This document shows positions 19,752-28,759 of a stretch of DNA of 64,000 nt, one piece after another (positions within the stretch are counted from its first letter, which is position 1; each line of letters opens with the position of its first letter). The translations under genes were made by a program, and so were the position numbers. Below the pieces are notes generated by a model that was not told where the DNA came from, did no database searches, and was given only the letters and a program-made list of their open reading frames with translations. Source of the stretch: Dyadobacter sp. 676 (GTDB lineage: Bacteria; Bacteroidota; Bacteroidia; Cytophagales; Spirosomataceae); contig NZ_CP159289.1 in assembly GCF_040448675.1 (NCBI RefSeq), positions 6,183,001-6,247,000 of the forward strand, in the 5' to 3' direction.

Positions 19752-20630
19752 TTAATATTTAGCCGTCATTTTATCGAAAACCTGGCGTTGCTGTTTCAGT
19801 GCCTGTATTTTGTCGTCGGGATTGGTGTGGCATTCAAGCAGTACCCAGCCCTTGTAATCCATTTTAGCCAGATTGTCGATCAGTTCGGGATAGGGATAAT
19901 CGGTGCGGTCGAGTTCGCGGACGTGGCAGGTATCTCCGAAGTACTTTTTGACGAGGTCGAAATTATATTGAAAACCCTGTCCGTTCAGATCCTGTTTGTT
20001 ACAGTTCCAGCAGATCCCGGCATTCGGGTGATCGGCATAATCCATGATTTTGCGGATATTGGGTAGTTCCTGTGTCTCCTCGCCGTGTACTTCCAGCCGT
20101 AGTTGTTGCCCGAAATCCGCGGCATAGCCGGCTAACCCGCGCAGCGCCAGACCGATTTGTTCCAGTGTTTTCTCCTTCGGGACCTCTTTATGCAGCGCAT
20201 TGGGTTTTACTTTCACGCCCGTGCCTCCCACATCCGCGCTGAGGCGTATAAATTCCCTGGTGCGCTCGATGGACGCTTTTAGTTTTTCCTGATCGGGATA
20301 ATCGTATTGCTGGTTGGTACCGAGGCCCACGATCTTCACCGGACTGTCTTCGAACCGCCTTTTGACTTCCTGCCGTTGCACGGGCGTGAGGTCGGGCATT
20401 ACCTTATGCGCATGTTCGACGCGCAGCTCCACCCCGGTAATGCGCGTATCGGACAGGTTTTTGATCAGCGTTGGCACATCCCAGTCCTTTCCCCAGAGGT
20501 AAGTTACAAAACCGAGCTTCATTTCGACTTTTTTCCGGGGATGTGCATCGGCTTGTGAAAAATCCGGGAGAAATGCCGCTCCGGCAGCAAGTGAAATCTT
20601 TTGAATGAAAGTCTTTCGGTCGATACGCAT
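19752..20630 (-). CDS. Secreted xylose-isomerase-like TIM-barrel protein (sugar phosphate isomerase/epimerase family)
   Basis: A 292-residue AP-endonuclease-2-fold protein. The N-terminus (MRIDRKTFIQKISLAAGAAF) resembles a Tat signal but has Arg-Lys in place of Arg-Arg, so the export route is uncertain. The barrel shows a metal-binding set: Glu in ITGVELRVEH, GVKVKP, Glu and His in LRLEVHGEETQE, then GICWNCNK, HVRELD and the final WVLLECHTNPD. These positions suit the divalent-metal site of the family. The product of such periplasmic members is unknown; sugar epimerisation or dehydration is likely. It is the last gene of a minus-strand run behind the carboxylesterase gene, with a 57-base gap. 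Confidence 0.85.
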   Translation of the reverse strand: MRIDRKTFIQKISLAAGAAFLPDFSQADAHPRKKVEMKLGFVTYLWGKDWDVPTLIKNLSDTRITGVELRVEHAHKVMPDLTPVQRQEVKRRFEDSPVKIVGLGTNQQYDYPDQEKLKASIERTREFIRLSADVGGTGVKVKPNALHKEVPKEKTLEQIGLALRGLAGYAADFGQQLRLEVHGEETQELPNIRKIMDYADHPNAGICWNCNKQDLNGQGFQYNFDLVKKYFGDTCHVRELDRTDYPYPELIDNLAKMDYKGWVLLECHTNPDDKIQALKQQRQVFDKMTAKY

Positions 20631-20687
20631 GGGAAGCCTGTTCGTTTTGACTGGTTACAATCGCTTTAAGCCCGGTAGCGGTGAATT

Positions 20688-22244
20688 CTACCGTTTGCCG
20701 GCCTGTTCGATCAAAAAATCGAGTGCCGGTTGCTCGGTCAGCGGCCCGGCCTTTATTTCGTCCCCAAGTAAAATCATCTGCGGCGTATTCGGATTGAATG
20801 CGGGCCATTCGGGCAGTCCGGGACCGTTGGGATTACCTGTTTTGACAAAATTTACCCAATACGCCGACATCACACGGGAGATCTGATCATCTACGGCATC
20901 GAGTGGGCGCAGCGATCGATCGATGAAACGGAGGTTATCATACGCATAAGCTACCTCGCCGGTGTGAAATGCACCATAATTCGCATAGATGCCTGTTGCG
21001 GGCAATCTTCGTGTGAACCGGTAGAGGTATGAGCCCTTACCCTGCCGGGATTGTGCCATTGCCCAGGAGTAATTTTGCAGCCCGTAGGTGGCGTCACGAG
21101 CCAGCTCGTTCTGCGAATGTGCTGCCTGTTCGTCGTTTTGTGCGGGGTAATATTGAAAGAAAGTCTGTGCGGCCGTGCCGTATTGCCGGTTATACTGTGT
21201 TTGGAAATCGGCGGCACTCTTTGGTTTGGCTACCGCATTCTCGTTCTGGTTCCAGCCGGTAAGCAGGATGACCGGGTTTTGTTTTCCGGCCTGATAAATT
21301 GCGCTGATTGCGTCGGGAAGAACAAACCCGTCGATAATGGGACCGCGATAGGTCGTGATGTTTTTCAGGATATCTTCCGCCGGGAGTTTCCGTAATGCAG
21401 CGAGCGAAGTCGCATTCAGCTTTTCGCCGGCCTGGTGCCCGGCTTCTTCCGCCTCTTTCAGCGACGGATAACTCCTGCCGAAACCGGCGCCGCTTTCCGC
21501 TATCGCTTTATTGAAAAGACCTTTCGCGAGCGGGCTCACGACAAGGCAGTTTACGCTCATCGAACCGGCCGACTGGCCCGCGATTGTCACATTGCCGGGG
21601 TCGCCGCCAAATTGTGCAATGTTCTTTTTAACCCATTCCAAAGCAGCGATCTGGTCCATCAAACCATAATTGCCGGCTGTATTTCTGCCTGATTCTTTTG
21701 TCAGTTCCGGATGCGCGAAAAAACCGAATGCGCCTACACGATAATTAATGCTGACAAAAACCACCCCTTTCCGGGCCGTTGCTTCGCCATCGTAAATGGG
21801 GCACCCAGCACCGCCGCTAACAAAGCCTCCGCCGTAAATCCACACCAGCACCGGCTTCCTGACAGTTTTTTCCGATTTTTCAGACCAAACATTCAGATAG
21901 AGGCAATCTTCGCTTATCGGCCTTTTGGGGATCAGGAACTCGGCGCTCCACATGCTGAACGGCACCGGGTCGCCCTGCATCGGGCTTGGCCCGAACTGGT
22001 TGCATGCCCGCACGCCGTTCCATTTCTTCACCGGTTGAGGGGCTTTCCAGCGTAAGTCGCCCACCGGGGGCGCGGCAAACGGTATGCCTTTATAAATGCT
22101 GATCCGGCCATCCGCGCTCGTCGTTCCGGAAATTTTGCCACCCTCTACATGCAGCGTATCGGCGGCTTGTGATGTAAACAGAATGCCGCAAAGGACAGCC
22201 ACAAGCAGGATTTTGTAAAAAGTGAAAAGGGGTTTCATCCGCAT
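20688..22244 (-). CDS. Secreted type-B carboxylesterase
   Basis: Alpha/beta-hydrolase of the carboxylesterase/para-nitrobenzyl esterase family, about 518 residues. The signal peptide is TFYKILLVAVLCGILFTSQA. The family signature is EDCLYLNVW, followed by the oxyanion motif VWIYGGGFVSGG and the nucleophile Ser in VTIAGQSAGSMSVN; the catalytic His is expected in the FHTGEVAYAYDN region. The ATG at 22244 (or 22238, two codons on) was chosen over the upstream frame, which has no signal peptide. The enzyme probably cleaves ester groups on glycans or small molecules in the periplasm. It follows the HTH protein gene by 11 bases. Confidence 0.9.
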   Translation of the reverse strand: MRMKPLFTFYKILLVAVLCGILFTSQAADTLHVEGGKISGTTSADGRISIYKGIPFAAPPVGDLRWKAPQPVKKWNGVRACNQFGPSPMQGDPVPFSMWSAEFLIPKRPISEDCLYLNVWSEKSEKTVRKPVLVWIYGGGFVSGGAGCPIYDGEATARKGVVFVSINYRVGAFGFFAHPELTKESGRNTAGNYGLMDQIAALEWVKKNIAQFGGDPGNVTIAGQSAGSMSVNCLVVSPLAKGLFNKAIAESGAGFGRSYPSLKEAEEAGHQAGEKLNATSLAALRKLPAEDILKNITTYRGPIIDGFVLPDAISAIYQAGKQNPVILLTGWNQNENAVAKPKSAADFQTQYNRQYGTAAQTFFQYYPAQNDEQAAHSQNELARDATYGLQNYSWAMAQSRQGKGSYLYRFTRRLPATGIYANYGAFHTGEVAYAYDNLRFIDRSLRPLDAVDDQISRVMSAYWVNFVKTGNPNGPGLPEWPAFNPNTPQMILLGDEIKAGPLTEQPALDFLIEQAGKR

Positions 22245-22254
22245 TAACGACCGT

Positions 22255-22809
22255 TTAAAGCGCGAGTTCGATTTTATTTTTGACATGGTTACGCTCGCGT
22301 TCGCGGATCGCATTGTCCTGCATTAATTCCTTTTCTTTCGTTTTTTGTAAAAGCCTGAACCACCACGAGGCAGGTATCAACCCGTTGGAGTGCAGTTCCA
22401 ACCTGATCAGAAATTCTTTCGGCGGGTTGCGGTGCCCGTTCAGGTACTGGCTCAGTACGTATGATTTCACATCCACGTCTCCTGCGAATTCCTTGTCCTT
22501 TTTTCCCTGCGCACGGATGTATTCGTTCAAAAAGTATGGGAAGTTCCAGTATGGTTTACCGTCGTCGCTGTCGATAAAATCCCGGATCTGATATTTGATC
22601 TGGTATATTTTATTTTTAGTTCTTTCCTGCGGGGACTGGTTCGCAATTTCGTTTTCGCGCATGACGCGAAACGCTTCCAGGTCTTTCCTCGCTTGCTTGA
22701 CGTCGTCGGGATGAATTGGAAACACGAAAGCGTCAGCCAGTTCCTCCGGTGTGTGTTGTTCGAACAACTTCTTAATAACCTTTAATTCCTTCCTGGTCGC
22801 TATTCTCAC
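22255..22809 (-). CDS. Helix-turn-helix protein of unknown function, GTG start
   Basis: A 184-residue soluble protein. Residues about 115-165 (VDVKSYVLSQYLNGHRNPPK, then FLIRLELHSNGLIPASWWF) resemble the recognition helix and following helices of Xre/HigA-type antitoxins. The N-terminal part is helical and charged (HPDDVKQARKDLEAFRVMRE). There is no ATG at the start; GTG at 22809 overlaps by one base the stop of a small upstream reading frame (TAGTG). I cannot assign a function; an antitoxin- or regulator-like role is an inference. Confidence 0.6.
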   Translation of the reverse strand: MRIATRKELKVIKKLFEQHTPEELADAFVFPIHPDDVKQARKDLEAFRVMRENEIANQSPQERTKNKIYQIKYQIRDFIDSDDGKPYWNFPYFLNEYIRAQGKKDKEFAGDVDVKSYVLSQYLNGHRNPPKEFLIRLELHSNGLIPASWWFRLLQKTKEKELMQDNAIRERERNHVKNKIELAL

Positions 22810-22976
22810 TAGTATTTGTCGATTATGATGTTAGAATTGTCTGTATCCGTAAACATGGTGGTGCCGGTGTGTTGAAAACCATATTTTCGATAGTGGTCCA
22901 CCAGGCGTGTTTTTGGAGTTAGGTAGACAATAATACCCCATGAAGATACGAAAAAGTTTACAGATTTGGTAAACAT
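22809..22976 (-). CDS. Small open frame coupled to the HTH gene; possible acetyltransferase (GNAT) tail
   Basis: It encodes 55 residues from ATG 22976. The C-terminal half, VYLTPKTRLVDHYRKYGFQH, resembles the last motif of GNAT acetyltransferases, in which the Y-x-x-x-G-F segment ends the fold. It is far shorter than a whole GNAT domain (about 140 residues), so it is either a truncated gene or an unrelated small protein. Its stop overlaps the GTG start of the HTH gene. Confidence 0.35.
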   Translation of the reverse strand: MFTKSVNFFVSSWGIIVYLTPKTRLVDHYRKYGFQHTGTTMFTDTDNSNIIIDKY

Positions 22977-23260
22977 CTTACCCTGTTTCTTCCTGTTTAG
23001 ACGCCGGTTTTCCGGTTTGGTAACGACTATGTCTGTATGAATTCTTAAACGGTAGCCTGTTGCGGATTAACGGAACGTAAAATCCGGCCTGCGTGAAAAT
23101 AGGGGGCGTTAACCGGGAATGGGCTTGGGGCGATTATGGAAATTCGTATGGTAAAGTCAGGGTCGGCATAGCGGATCGCTGTCGGCGCCACTTTGCAGGA
23201 AGAATCGAAACAGGCGGACACGGCATCCGCGTTCCGGCTACCGTATTTTAAGTTACCTAA
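22977..23260. other. Gap with no supported gene
   Basis: Several frames are open for 50-60 codons on the minus strand but lack good starts. Nothing else is recognisable. Confidence 0.5.
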
Positions 23261-23288
23261 AAAAGAAAAACGCCGGAAGACCGGCGTT
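23261..23288 (-). terminator. Rho-independent terminator of the PhyH gene
   Basis: On the minus strand, AACGCCGG-TCTT-CCGGCGTT forms a perfect 8-bp stem followed by TTTCTTTTTT, about 45 bases after the PhyH stop. Confidence 0.8.
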
Positions 23289-23334
23289 TACTGGCAAGTG
23301 TGCAGCATTTGATCAGGATTTAGGAATAGTAGCG

Positions 23335-24216
23335 TTATACATCAAAAAGCAGCGGGAAAAATTGCCCCTTCAGTTTCTCGCCTTTGGGGATCACCGGAAC
23401 GCCGTCGAGCAGCGGTGAGTTGGTATCCGATGCGGTGCCGTCCGCAAATACGTTCAGCACAAACGCCCGTCGCGAACGTTCCGACCGGTTTTCGTATGAA
23501 CCGTGTACCATTAATGGATGGTGAAATGTGCCGTAGCCGCGCTTCATTTCGATTGGAACCGGCTTGAATTCGGCTTTCTGTTCTTCGGAAAGGTATCGCA
23601 TGAGCCCCTCCATGTCGCCGGCCAGCTCAGGCTTGTCGAGCAGGCCCCAACGGTGGCTTTTGGGTACGTAATACAGGCACCCGTTCTCGATCAGCGAATC
23701 GTCCAGGCCGGTCCAGCAGGTGAGATGTTGCATCGGTACCGAGCGGGTCCAGTAGGAGTAATCCTGATGCCATGCCACCACACCACCGTGCCGGGCCGGT
23801 TTACAGAAAAGCTGATCGTGCCAGAACCGCACAGCCTTGTTCCCCAGCAACTGGCTTGCCGCCATCACGAAAGCGGGGTTCCAGAGCACGTCGTGAAAGC
23901 CTTCGGTCACACGCCACGCTCCCAACGCATGCAGCAACACCGCATCCGGGTCGGCCGATTCGTTGGAATGGAATTCATAATATAAATGATGACCCGGGTG
24001 CGAAGGGTCCGTGATCGAGGCGAGCTCTTCATTTAAAACGTCGACCTGCCAGTCGTCCAGTAATTTGATATTGGATAAATAACCGTTTTCATGAAAGAAT
24101 GCGACCTGCTCGTCACTGAGCCGGTACTGGTCCCATTCTTCCCGAGTGGCGGGCTGTTTGAAAAGGTCGGATACCAGCTCGTGGTATTGCGAAAGATCTC
24201 GGGTGGCTACTTCCAT
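23335..24216 (-). CDS. Phytanoyl-CoA dioxygenase (PhyH) family protein
   Basis: Fe(II)/2-oxoglutarate-dependent dioxygenase of 293 residues. The metal-binding pair lies in VVAWHQDYSYW (HxD), the second His in TFHHPLMVHGSYEN, and a likely 2-oxoglutarate Arg in RSRRAFVLNVF. It has no signal peptide, so it is cytoplasmic. Bacterial relatives hydroxylate varied small molecules, so the substrate is unknown. It is divergent from an AraC-type regulator with a shared 161-base AT-rich region, which makes the regulator the probable controller. A strong terminator follows the gene. Confidence 0.87.
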   Translation of the reverse strand: MEVATRDLSQYHELVSDLFKQPATREEWDQYRLSDEQVAFFHENGYLSNIKLLDDWQVDVLNEELASITDPSHPGHHLYYEFHSNESADPDAVLLHALGAWRVTEGFHDVLWNPAFVMAASQLLGNKAVRFWHDQLFCKPARHGGVVAWHQDYSYWTRSVPMQHLTCWTGLDDSLIENGCLYYVPKSHRWGLLDKPELAGDMEGLMRYLSEEQKAEFKPVPIEMKRGYGTFHHPLMVHGSYENRSERSRRAFVLNVFADGTASDTNSPLLDGVPVIPKGEKLKGQFFPLLFDV

Positions 24217-24377
24217 ACCTGCTATTTCGGGTTTAGTTTCAGTAATGCAAATATGACGGAAGTCAGGTTTTGACCGGCTTGCCGATTTTGACTAATAAAT
24301 AACTTATTTTGTATTAATATTGATTGGTTGATTAGTAATATCCTCTAAATAGGGTATAAAAATGCCAATAAGACACT

Positions 24378-25244
24378 ATGAAAGCGCAATTTGAAGCATT
24401 CCAGCCCATGCCGGATTCGTCGTTCCGGATCTTCGGCTACGAGGTGAGCGAGTTCGATGCACCGTGGCATTACCATCCGGAATACGAGCTGACGCTGATC
24501 CTGAAAAGCGAAGGCATCCGTTATGTGGGCAACAGTATGGAAAGCTTCGAAGCCGGCGATCTCGTACTGTTAGGCCCCGACCTGCCGCATTGCTGGAAAA
24601 ACACACCGGACGGTGCGGGACCGGCCAGTTCGATCGTCGTACAATGGCCCGGCGCGTTCTTGGGAAGCGGCTGGCTGGAAGTAGAGGAATTCAGATCGAT
24701 CAGGCGTTTACTGCAAATGGCCGGGCAGGGGATAAGGTTCGATCAGGAAGTCGCCGGCCGTATCAAACCCATCCTTGCGGACATGCTGGAAATGCAGCCT
24801 TTTCCCCGGCTGATGAAGTTCCTGGAGGTGCTCGAACTATTGGCGGCCGAAAAAAACATTCATTTCCTTTGCGAGCAGGGCTTTATCTATCCGCTTAATT
24901 ATGAGGATAACCAGCGGATCAACACGGTTTACAACTACATCCGGGAACATTATGCCGAACGTATTACCCTTGCGACGCTTTCAGGGCTGGTGCACATGAG
25001 CGAGGAGGCGTTCTCCCGTTTTTTCAGCCGGACGATGCAAAAGCCGCTTTTTACATTCCTCAATGAATATCGCATCAATATGGCTTGCAAAATGCTCATT
25101 GAAACCGACCTGCAGGTCGCCGAAATCAGCTTCGCCTGCGGCTATGAGAGTCCGCCGTTCTTTTTCAGGCAGTTCCGCAAATTTGGTGGCCTTACACCCG
25201 CCGGCTATCGCAGGCAATTCCGCATGACCGAAGCCGCAGGATAA
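24378..25244 (+). CDS. AraC-family transcriptional regulator
   Basis: A 288-residue regulator with an N-terminal cupin (WHYHPEYELTLILKSEGIRY; DLVLLGPDLPHCW) and a C-terminal double HTH (ITLATLSGLVHMSEEAFSRF; VAEISFACGYESPPFFFRQF, ending LTPAGYRRQF). The cupin with paired His and Glu could bind a sugar or metal-bound ligand. It is divergent from the PhyH gene. The shared region holds AATAACTTATT and ACTAAT/ATTAGT repeats that may be half-sites. Confidence 0.92.
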   Translation: MKAQFEAFQPMPDSSFRIFGYEVSEFDAPWHYHPEYELTLILKSEGIRYVGNSMESFEAGDLVLLGPDLPHCWKNTPDGAGPASSIVVQWPGAFLGSGWLEVEEFRSIRRLLQMAGQGIRFDQEVAGRIKPILADMLEMQPFPRLMKFLEVLELLAAEKNIHFLCEQGFIYPLNYEDNQRINTVYNYIREHYAERITLATLSGLVHMSEEAFSRFFSRTMQKPLFTFLNEYRINMACKMLIETDLQVAEISFACGYESPPFFFRQFRKFGGLTPAGYRRQFRMTEAAG

Positions 25245-25260
25245 TTAGTGATTCGATTAA

Positions 25261-25455
25261 CATTTACGAAGTTTTCTTTCCACGGCCATCCTGATAGCCA
25301 CAGCGGCTCTGGTTCTCTTCAAAGCAGGAAAATTCGTTTACAATCTGTTTTATGGGGACATTGTCCTCACTAATCCCCGGACCGGGAAATCGGTCACTTT
25401 GGGGCGGCATCACCGGGACGGCCTCTCCCAGGAGATTCAAGACGTGCTCGAATAA
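25261..25455 (+). pseudogene. Remnant of a small membrane protein gene
   Basis: After the AraC gene, the third frame reads SFLSTAILIATAALVLFKAG and then FVYNLFYGDIVLTNPRTGKS to a stop at 25455. It looks like a real single-pass protein (hydrophobic segment, then a polar tail), but no ATG, GTG or TTG precedes it after the upstream stop at 25258. It may be a relic with a lost start, or start with a rare codon. I do not recognise the family. Confidence 0.35.
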
Positions 25456-25879
25456 TGTCCGGGCGGCCAAGGCAACCGGCACCTTATCCCAAAAGTAAAG
25501 TCATAGCGACAATCACCACTGCTATCAGTGCCATCGTCTTCAGGCTTCCTGACGGAAGATTAAAGGAGATTTTGCTGGTCCCGGTAGGGTTGACGGCCTA
25601 TTTGGCTTACGATAGCTTCGTGATACTAAAACGCTTCGTGCTACGCGAGGTCGCCGGCTGAATTTCGCTGACGATCACCGAAAAGAGTGAGAAAATATAT
25701 CATCGGGACCAGCTCGTTGAATGGATTATCCGGCTTCCCGGCGGCGCGCTCCGTTCCTATTTCGCCGCTTTTGCAATATTCCGAGTAAATACTTGAAAAA
25801 AAATGCTTAGACGAGTAGTAAACTTGGGTAAAGAACCTGTAATCTGTATGTCCATTTCCTAAATCAAAAAATCACGTAC
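25456..25879. other. Gap with one weak open frame
   Basis: The frame ending at 25661 reads IVFRLPDGRLKEILLVPVGL and then LTAYLAYDSF, a possible membrane-protein scrap. The rest holds no supported gene. The Gfo/Idh/MocA gene begins at 25880. Confidence 0.35.
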
Positions 25880-27344
25880 ATGGAAAAAAAGAATACCGTT
25901 CAAGAGCTGCCTTCTTCTTCGCGAAGGGATTTCATTAAAGCTGCCGCGGGTACGGCAGCCGGTCTGATGATCGTTCCCCGCCACGTGCTGGGCAAAGGAT
26001 ACGTGGCGCCGAGCGACAAACTGACTGTCGCGGGAGTTGGCGTAGGCGGAAAAGGAACGTCCGACATCGCCAATTTCTTCAAAAGCGGTAAGGCCAATAT
26101 CGGTTACCTGTGCGATGTGGACGACAGACGTGCAGCCACTTCCGTTAAAAACTTTCCTCAGGCCAAGTACTATAAAGACTGGCGGGAGATGTTTGAAAAG
26201 GAATCCAAAAATTTTGACGCAGTGTCGGTTTCGACGCCCGATCATACACATGCCGTGGTAGCAATGGCCGCCATGCAGCTGGGCAAGCATGTGTACGTGC
26301 AAAAACCGATGACTCACGATATTTATGAAGCACGGATGCTTACCGAAGCGGCCGCCAAATACAAAGTGGTAACCCAAATGGGCAACCAGGGGGGCATCGG
26401 GAGACGGCGTGCGCCAGCTACACGAGTGGCACGATGCGGGTATTATCGGTAATGTCCACACGGTTTATATCTGGACCAACCGCCCCATATGGCCGCAGGG
26501 TATTCCCTGGCCTACCGACAAGCCGCCCGTTCCGAAGGAGCTCGACTGGAACCTGTGGCTCGGCACGGCACCTTACAAGGACTACGTCGATAACCTGATC
26601 CCCGGCAGCTGGCGTGGCTGGTGGGATTACGGGACAGGCGCATTGGGCGACCTCGGCTGCCACCTGATGGAAGCACCGTTCCGTATCCTGGACCTGAAAT
26701 ATGCATTGGATATGCAGGCGAGCGTAGGCAGCGTATTTACAGCGTTTGGTAAAAGGGGTATTTTTCCCGACAGTTGCCCGCCATCGAGCCATGCCACGCT
26801 TACCTTCCCTAAAACTTCCAAAACGAAGGGAAATGTAACAATGCACTGGATGGACGGCGGTATTAAACCCGAACGCCCGGAGGAGCTTGGGCCTAACGAG
26901 CTGTTTGGCGATGGCAACAGCGGTATCCTTTTCGTGGGTACTAAAGGCAAGATGATGGCGAGTGAATATGCGGCGAATCCACGCTTGTTGCCGCTTTCGA
27001 GGATGGAGGAAGTGAAGGTGAAACAGAAATTCCCGCGGGTACCGGGCTCAGCCGAAGGGCACTATGCGCAATGGGTGGAAGGCTGTATCGCCGGTTACGG
27101 CAATATGGAACTTAGCTCGCCGTTTGAAAAAGCTGGCCCGCTGACCGAGGCTATATTGATGGCAAACCTGGCCATTCGTGGTGCCGATATGCCTAAACCA
27201 CGCGCAACCGGCAACGGTTACGATTACCCTGGCGCGAATCTGAAAATGCTGTGGGATTACAAAAACATGAAGGTAACCAACTTCGACGAAGTGAACCAAT
27301 GGGTAAAACGTACCTATCGCGAAGGTTGGAGCCTGGGTGTTTGA
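25880..27344 (+). CDS. Tat-exported Gfo/Idh/MocA-family oxidoreductase, apparent frameshift
   Basis: NAD(P)-dependent oxidoreductase with a twin-arginine signal (SRRDFIKAAAGTAAGLMIVP). The Rossmann domain contains VGVGGKGTSDIANF and YLCDVDDRRA; the usual EKP motif appears as VQKPMTHDIYEARM. The frame breaks at six G's (26389-26394). Removing one joins MGNQGASGDGVRQ to LHEWHDAGIIGNVHTVYIWT and gives about 487 residues, as usual for the family. The Tat signal means it folds with its nucleotide before export. It is convergent with the Tat amidohydrolase gene, with a shared terminator between them. The sugar substrate is unknown. Confidence 0.87.
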
Positions 27345-27367
27345 CCGAAGATAGATTGATTGTTTCG

Positions 27368-27400
27368 AAGAGCCTTCCTGCGATGCAGGCGGGCTCTTTT
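27368..27400. terminator. Bidirectional hairpin terminator
   Basis: AAGAGCC and GGCTCTT form the outer stem, with CCTGC/GCAGG as an inner stem. T runs lie on both strands' downstream sides. It separates the convergent Gfo/Idh/MocA and amidohydrolase genes. Confidence 0.7.
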
Positions 27401-27403
27401 ACG

Positions 27404-28348
27404 TTATAACCGGAAAAGTTTCCGGGCATTGTCATGCAGGATTTTCCGTTCGACTGCTTTTGATGCAGCCAGCTTCCTGATTTCAGCGATGGTTTGGGTA
27501 CCCTGGCATTCCGTGCCGGAGCCGATATGGTCGTCGCAATCGCTGCCGTACAGCAGCTTGTCCTGGTGCCGGCTCAGGAACTCGCGGGCGTGGTCTTCGT
27601 CGCGGGTCATGGATAGCAGGCCCGAACCGGCGGACATATCCCCGTACATATTTGCATAATCCCGCAACAGGCGATCGGTGAAGCCGCCGGGAGCCACCTT
27701 TGTTTTGGGGTACAAAACACGCTGGTCGGTGTGGTTCCGATCGATGTTAGCCCACCAGGTCTGTGCGTGGCCGATGAAATTGACCTTCGGGTACTTTTCG
27801 AGCATTCGGGGAAAGCGCTCGAAATTGTAATTGAACATCTGGAATTGCCAGTGCATCAGCACGGGCACCTGGTAATCCTCGGCAAGCTTGTAAATTCGCT
27901 GCATTTCTCCGGAATCGCAATCCACGCCGAATTTCAATTCCCCGATTACGCAGCCGCCCAGTTTCAGGTACTTTTCAATTTCCGCAACGGCACCGTCGAG
28001 GTCCGGTACCTCGTTGGCACCGAATGCAAATTCGTCCGGATATTTCGCCGCGATGCCATAGCAGGCCTGGTTACCTGCGCATTGTGCCTGCAAACCGTTG
28101 GTCTTGCCCGAATGCGTGGAAGCGCCGAACGCCGGGGTACCTGCGGGCAACAAGATGGTTTTGGTGATGCCCATGGCCCGCTGGTGCGCTATAAGCACGT
28201 TGTCCGGACGGGCGGCGTAATGGACGTGCTGGTGGATATCGATGATCGGTTCGGCAGCCGGAGCCGGCGACGCAACCGCGCTGCCCAGCAGCATTGCGCC
28301 GGTGCCAGCTAAAAATTCGCGGCGCGATAAATTGATGCGTTGGCACAT
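27404..28348 (-). CDS. Tat-exported amidohydrolase-fold (metal-dependent hydrolase) protein
   Basis: A 314-residue TIM-barrel protein. The N-terminus (LSRREFLAGTGAMLLGSAVA) is a Tat signal. The metal-dependent hydrolase signature appears as IDIHQHVH near the N-terminus. Further likely ligands are the Glu in GELKFG, His in VPVLMHWQFQ and VNFIGHAQTWWAN, and the Asp in KLLYGSDCDDHI. It belongs to the amidohydrolase-2 (TIM-barrel, decarboxylase/lactonase-like) branch. It is followed by a HiPIP gene on the same strand, with a 25-base gap, and probably belongs to the same operon as the HEAT dehydrogenase-like gene. The substrate is unknown. Confidence 0.87.
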   Translation of the reverse strand: MCQRINLSRREFLAGTGAMLLGSAVASPAPAAEPIIDIHQHVHYAARPDNVLIAHQRAMGITKTILLPAGTPAFGASTHSGKTNGLQAQCAGNQACYGIAAKYPDEFAFGANEVPDLDGAVAEIEKYLKLGGCVIGELKFGVDCDSGEMQRIYKLAEDYQVPVLMHWQFQMFNYNFERFPRMLEKYPKVNFIGHAQTWWANIDRNHTDQRVLYPKTKVAPGGFTDRLLRDYANMYGDMSAGSGLLSMTRDEDHAREFLSRHQDKLLYGSDCDDHIGSGTECQGTQTIAEIRKLAASKAVERKILHDNARKLFRL

Positions 28349-28372
28349 AGGGACATTGTCATCTTAGCATGA

Positions 28373-28723
28373 TTAAACTTGTGGTGCCCAGTAGGTGCAA
28401 TGCCCGCCGGGATTAACAGGCCCTGTAAAAAGCAGGCAACCGCCGCATTCCTTACCTTCTTTGGCCGGGACCCATAATTTACAATTATCGCACTGGCTGT
28501 CGGGTTGGGGTGATTTATCCGTGTAACCCAGGGACTTGCGTTTTTGAACGTCGGTAGGGTCTACGCCGGTGAGGTCGCTGCATGGATCGGCGGTCGGTGT
28601 TGCAGTCCGGGCGACGGGCGGTTTCCTGGACCCCGCGCAGGCAAGGAGCCACGCCGTACTGCCGGTGGCGCCCCAGGCAAGGCACCGGCGGAGAAAAAGT
28701 CTGCGATCGGCAAATTGTTTCAT
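28373..28723 (-). CDS. High-potential iron-sulfur protein (HiPIP), Tat lipoprotein
   Basis: A 116-residue electron carrier if started at ATG 28723. The N-terminus (DRRLFLRRCLAWGATGSTAW, then LLAC) combines a Tat-like signal and a lipobox at Cys29. The HiPIP cluster ligands lie in CDNCKLW (Cys78, Cys81), CLLFTGPV (Cys96) and GGHCTYW (Cys109); one extra Cys (Cys93) sits in the CGGC pair. HiPIPs carry one electron at high potential in the periplasm. Here it is likely tethered to a membrane. It sits between a Tat amidohydrolase gene and a dehydrogenase-like HEAT gene, both on the same strand, so it may accept electrons from one of them. Confidence 0.87.
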   Translation of the reverse strand: MKQFADRRLFLRRCLAWGATGSTAWLLACAGSRKPPVARTATPTADPCSDLTGVDPTDVQKRKSLGYTDKSPQPDSQCDNCKLWVPAKEGKECGGCLLFTGPVNPGGHCTYWAPQV

Positions 28724-28759
28724 ATCGTTGCGTTGAATGGTCGGAAAGGAATGTGTCAA

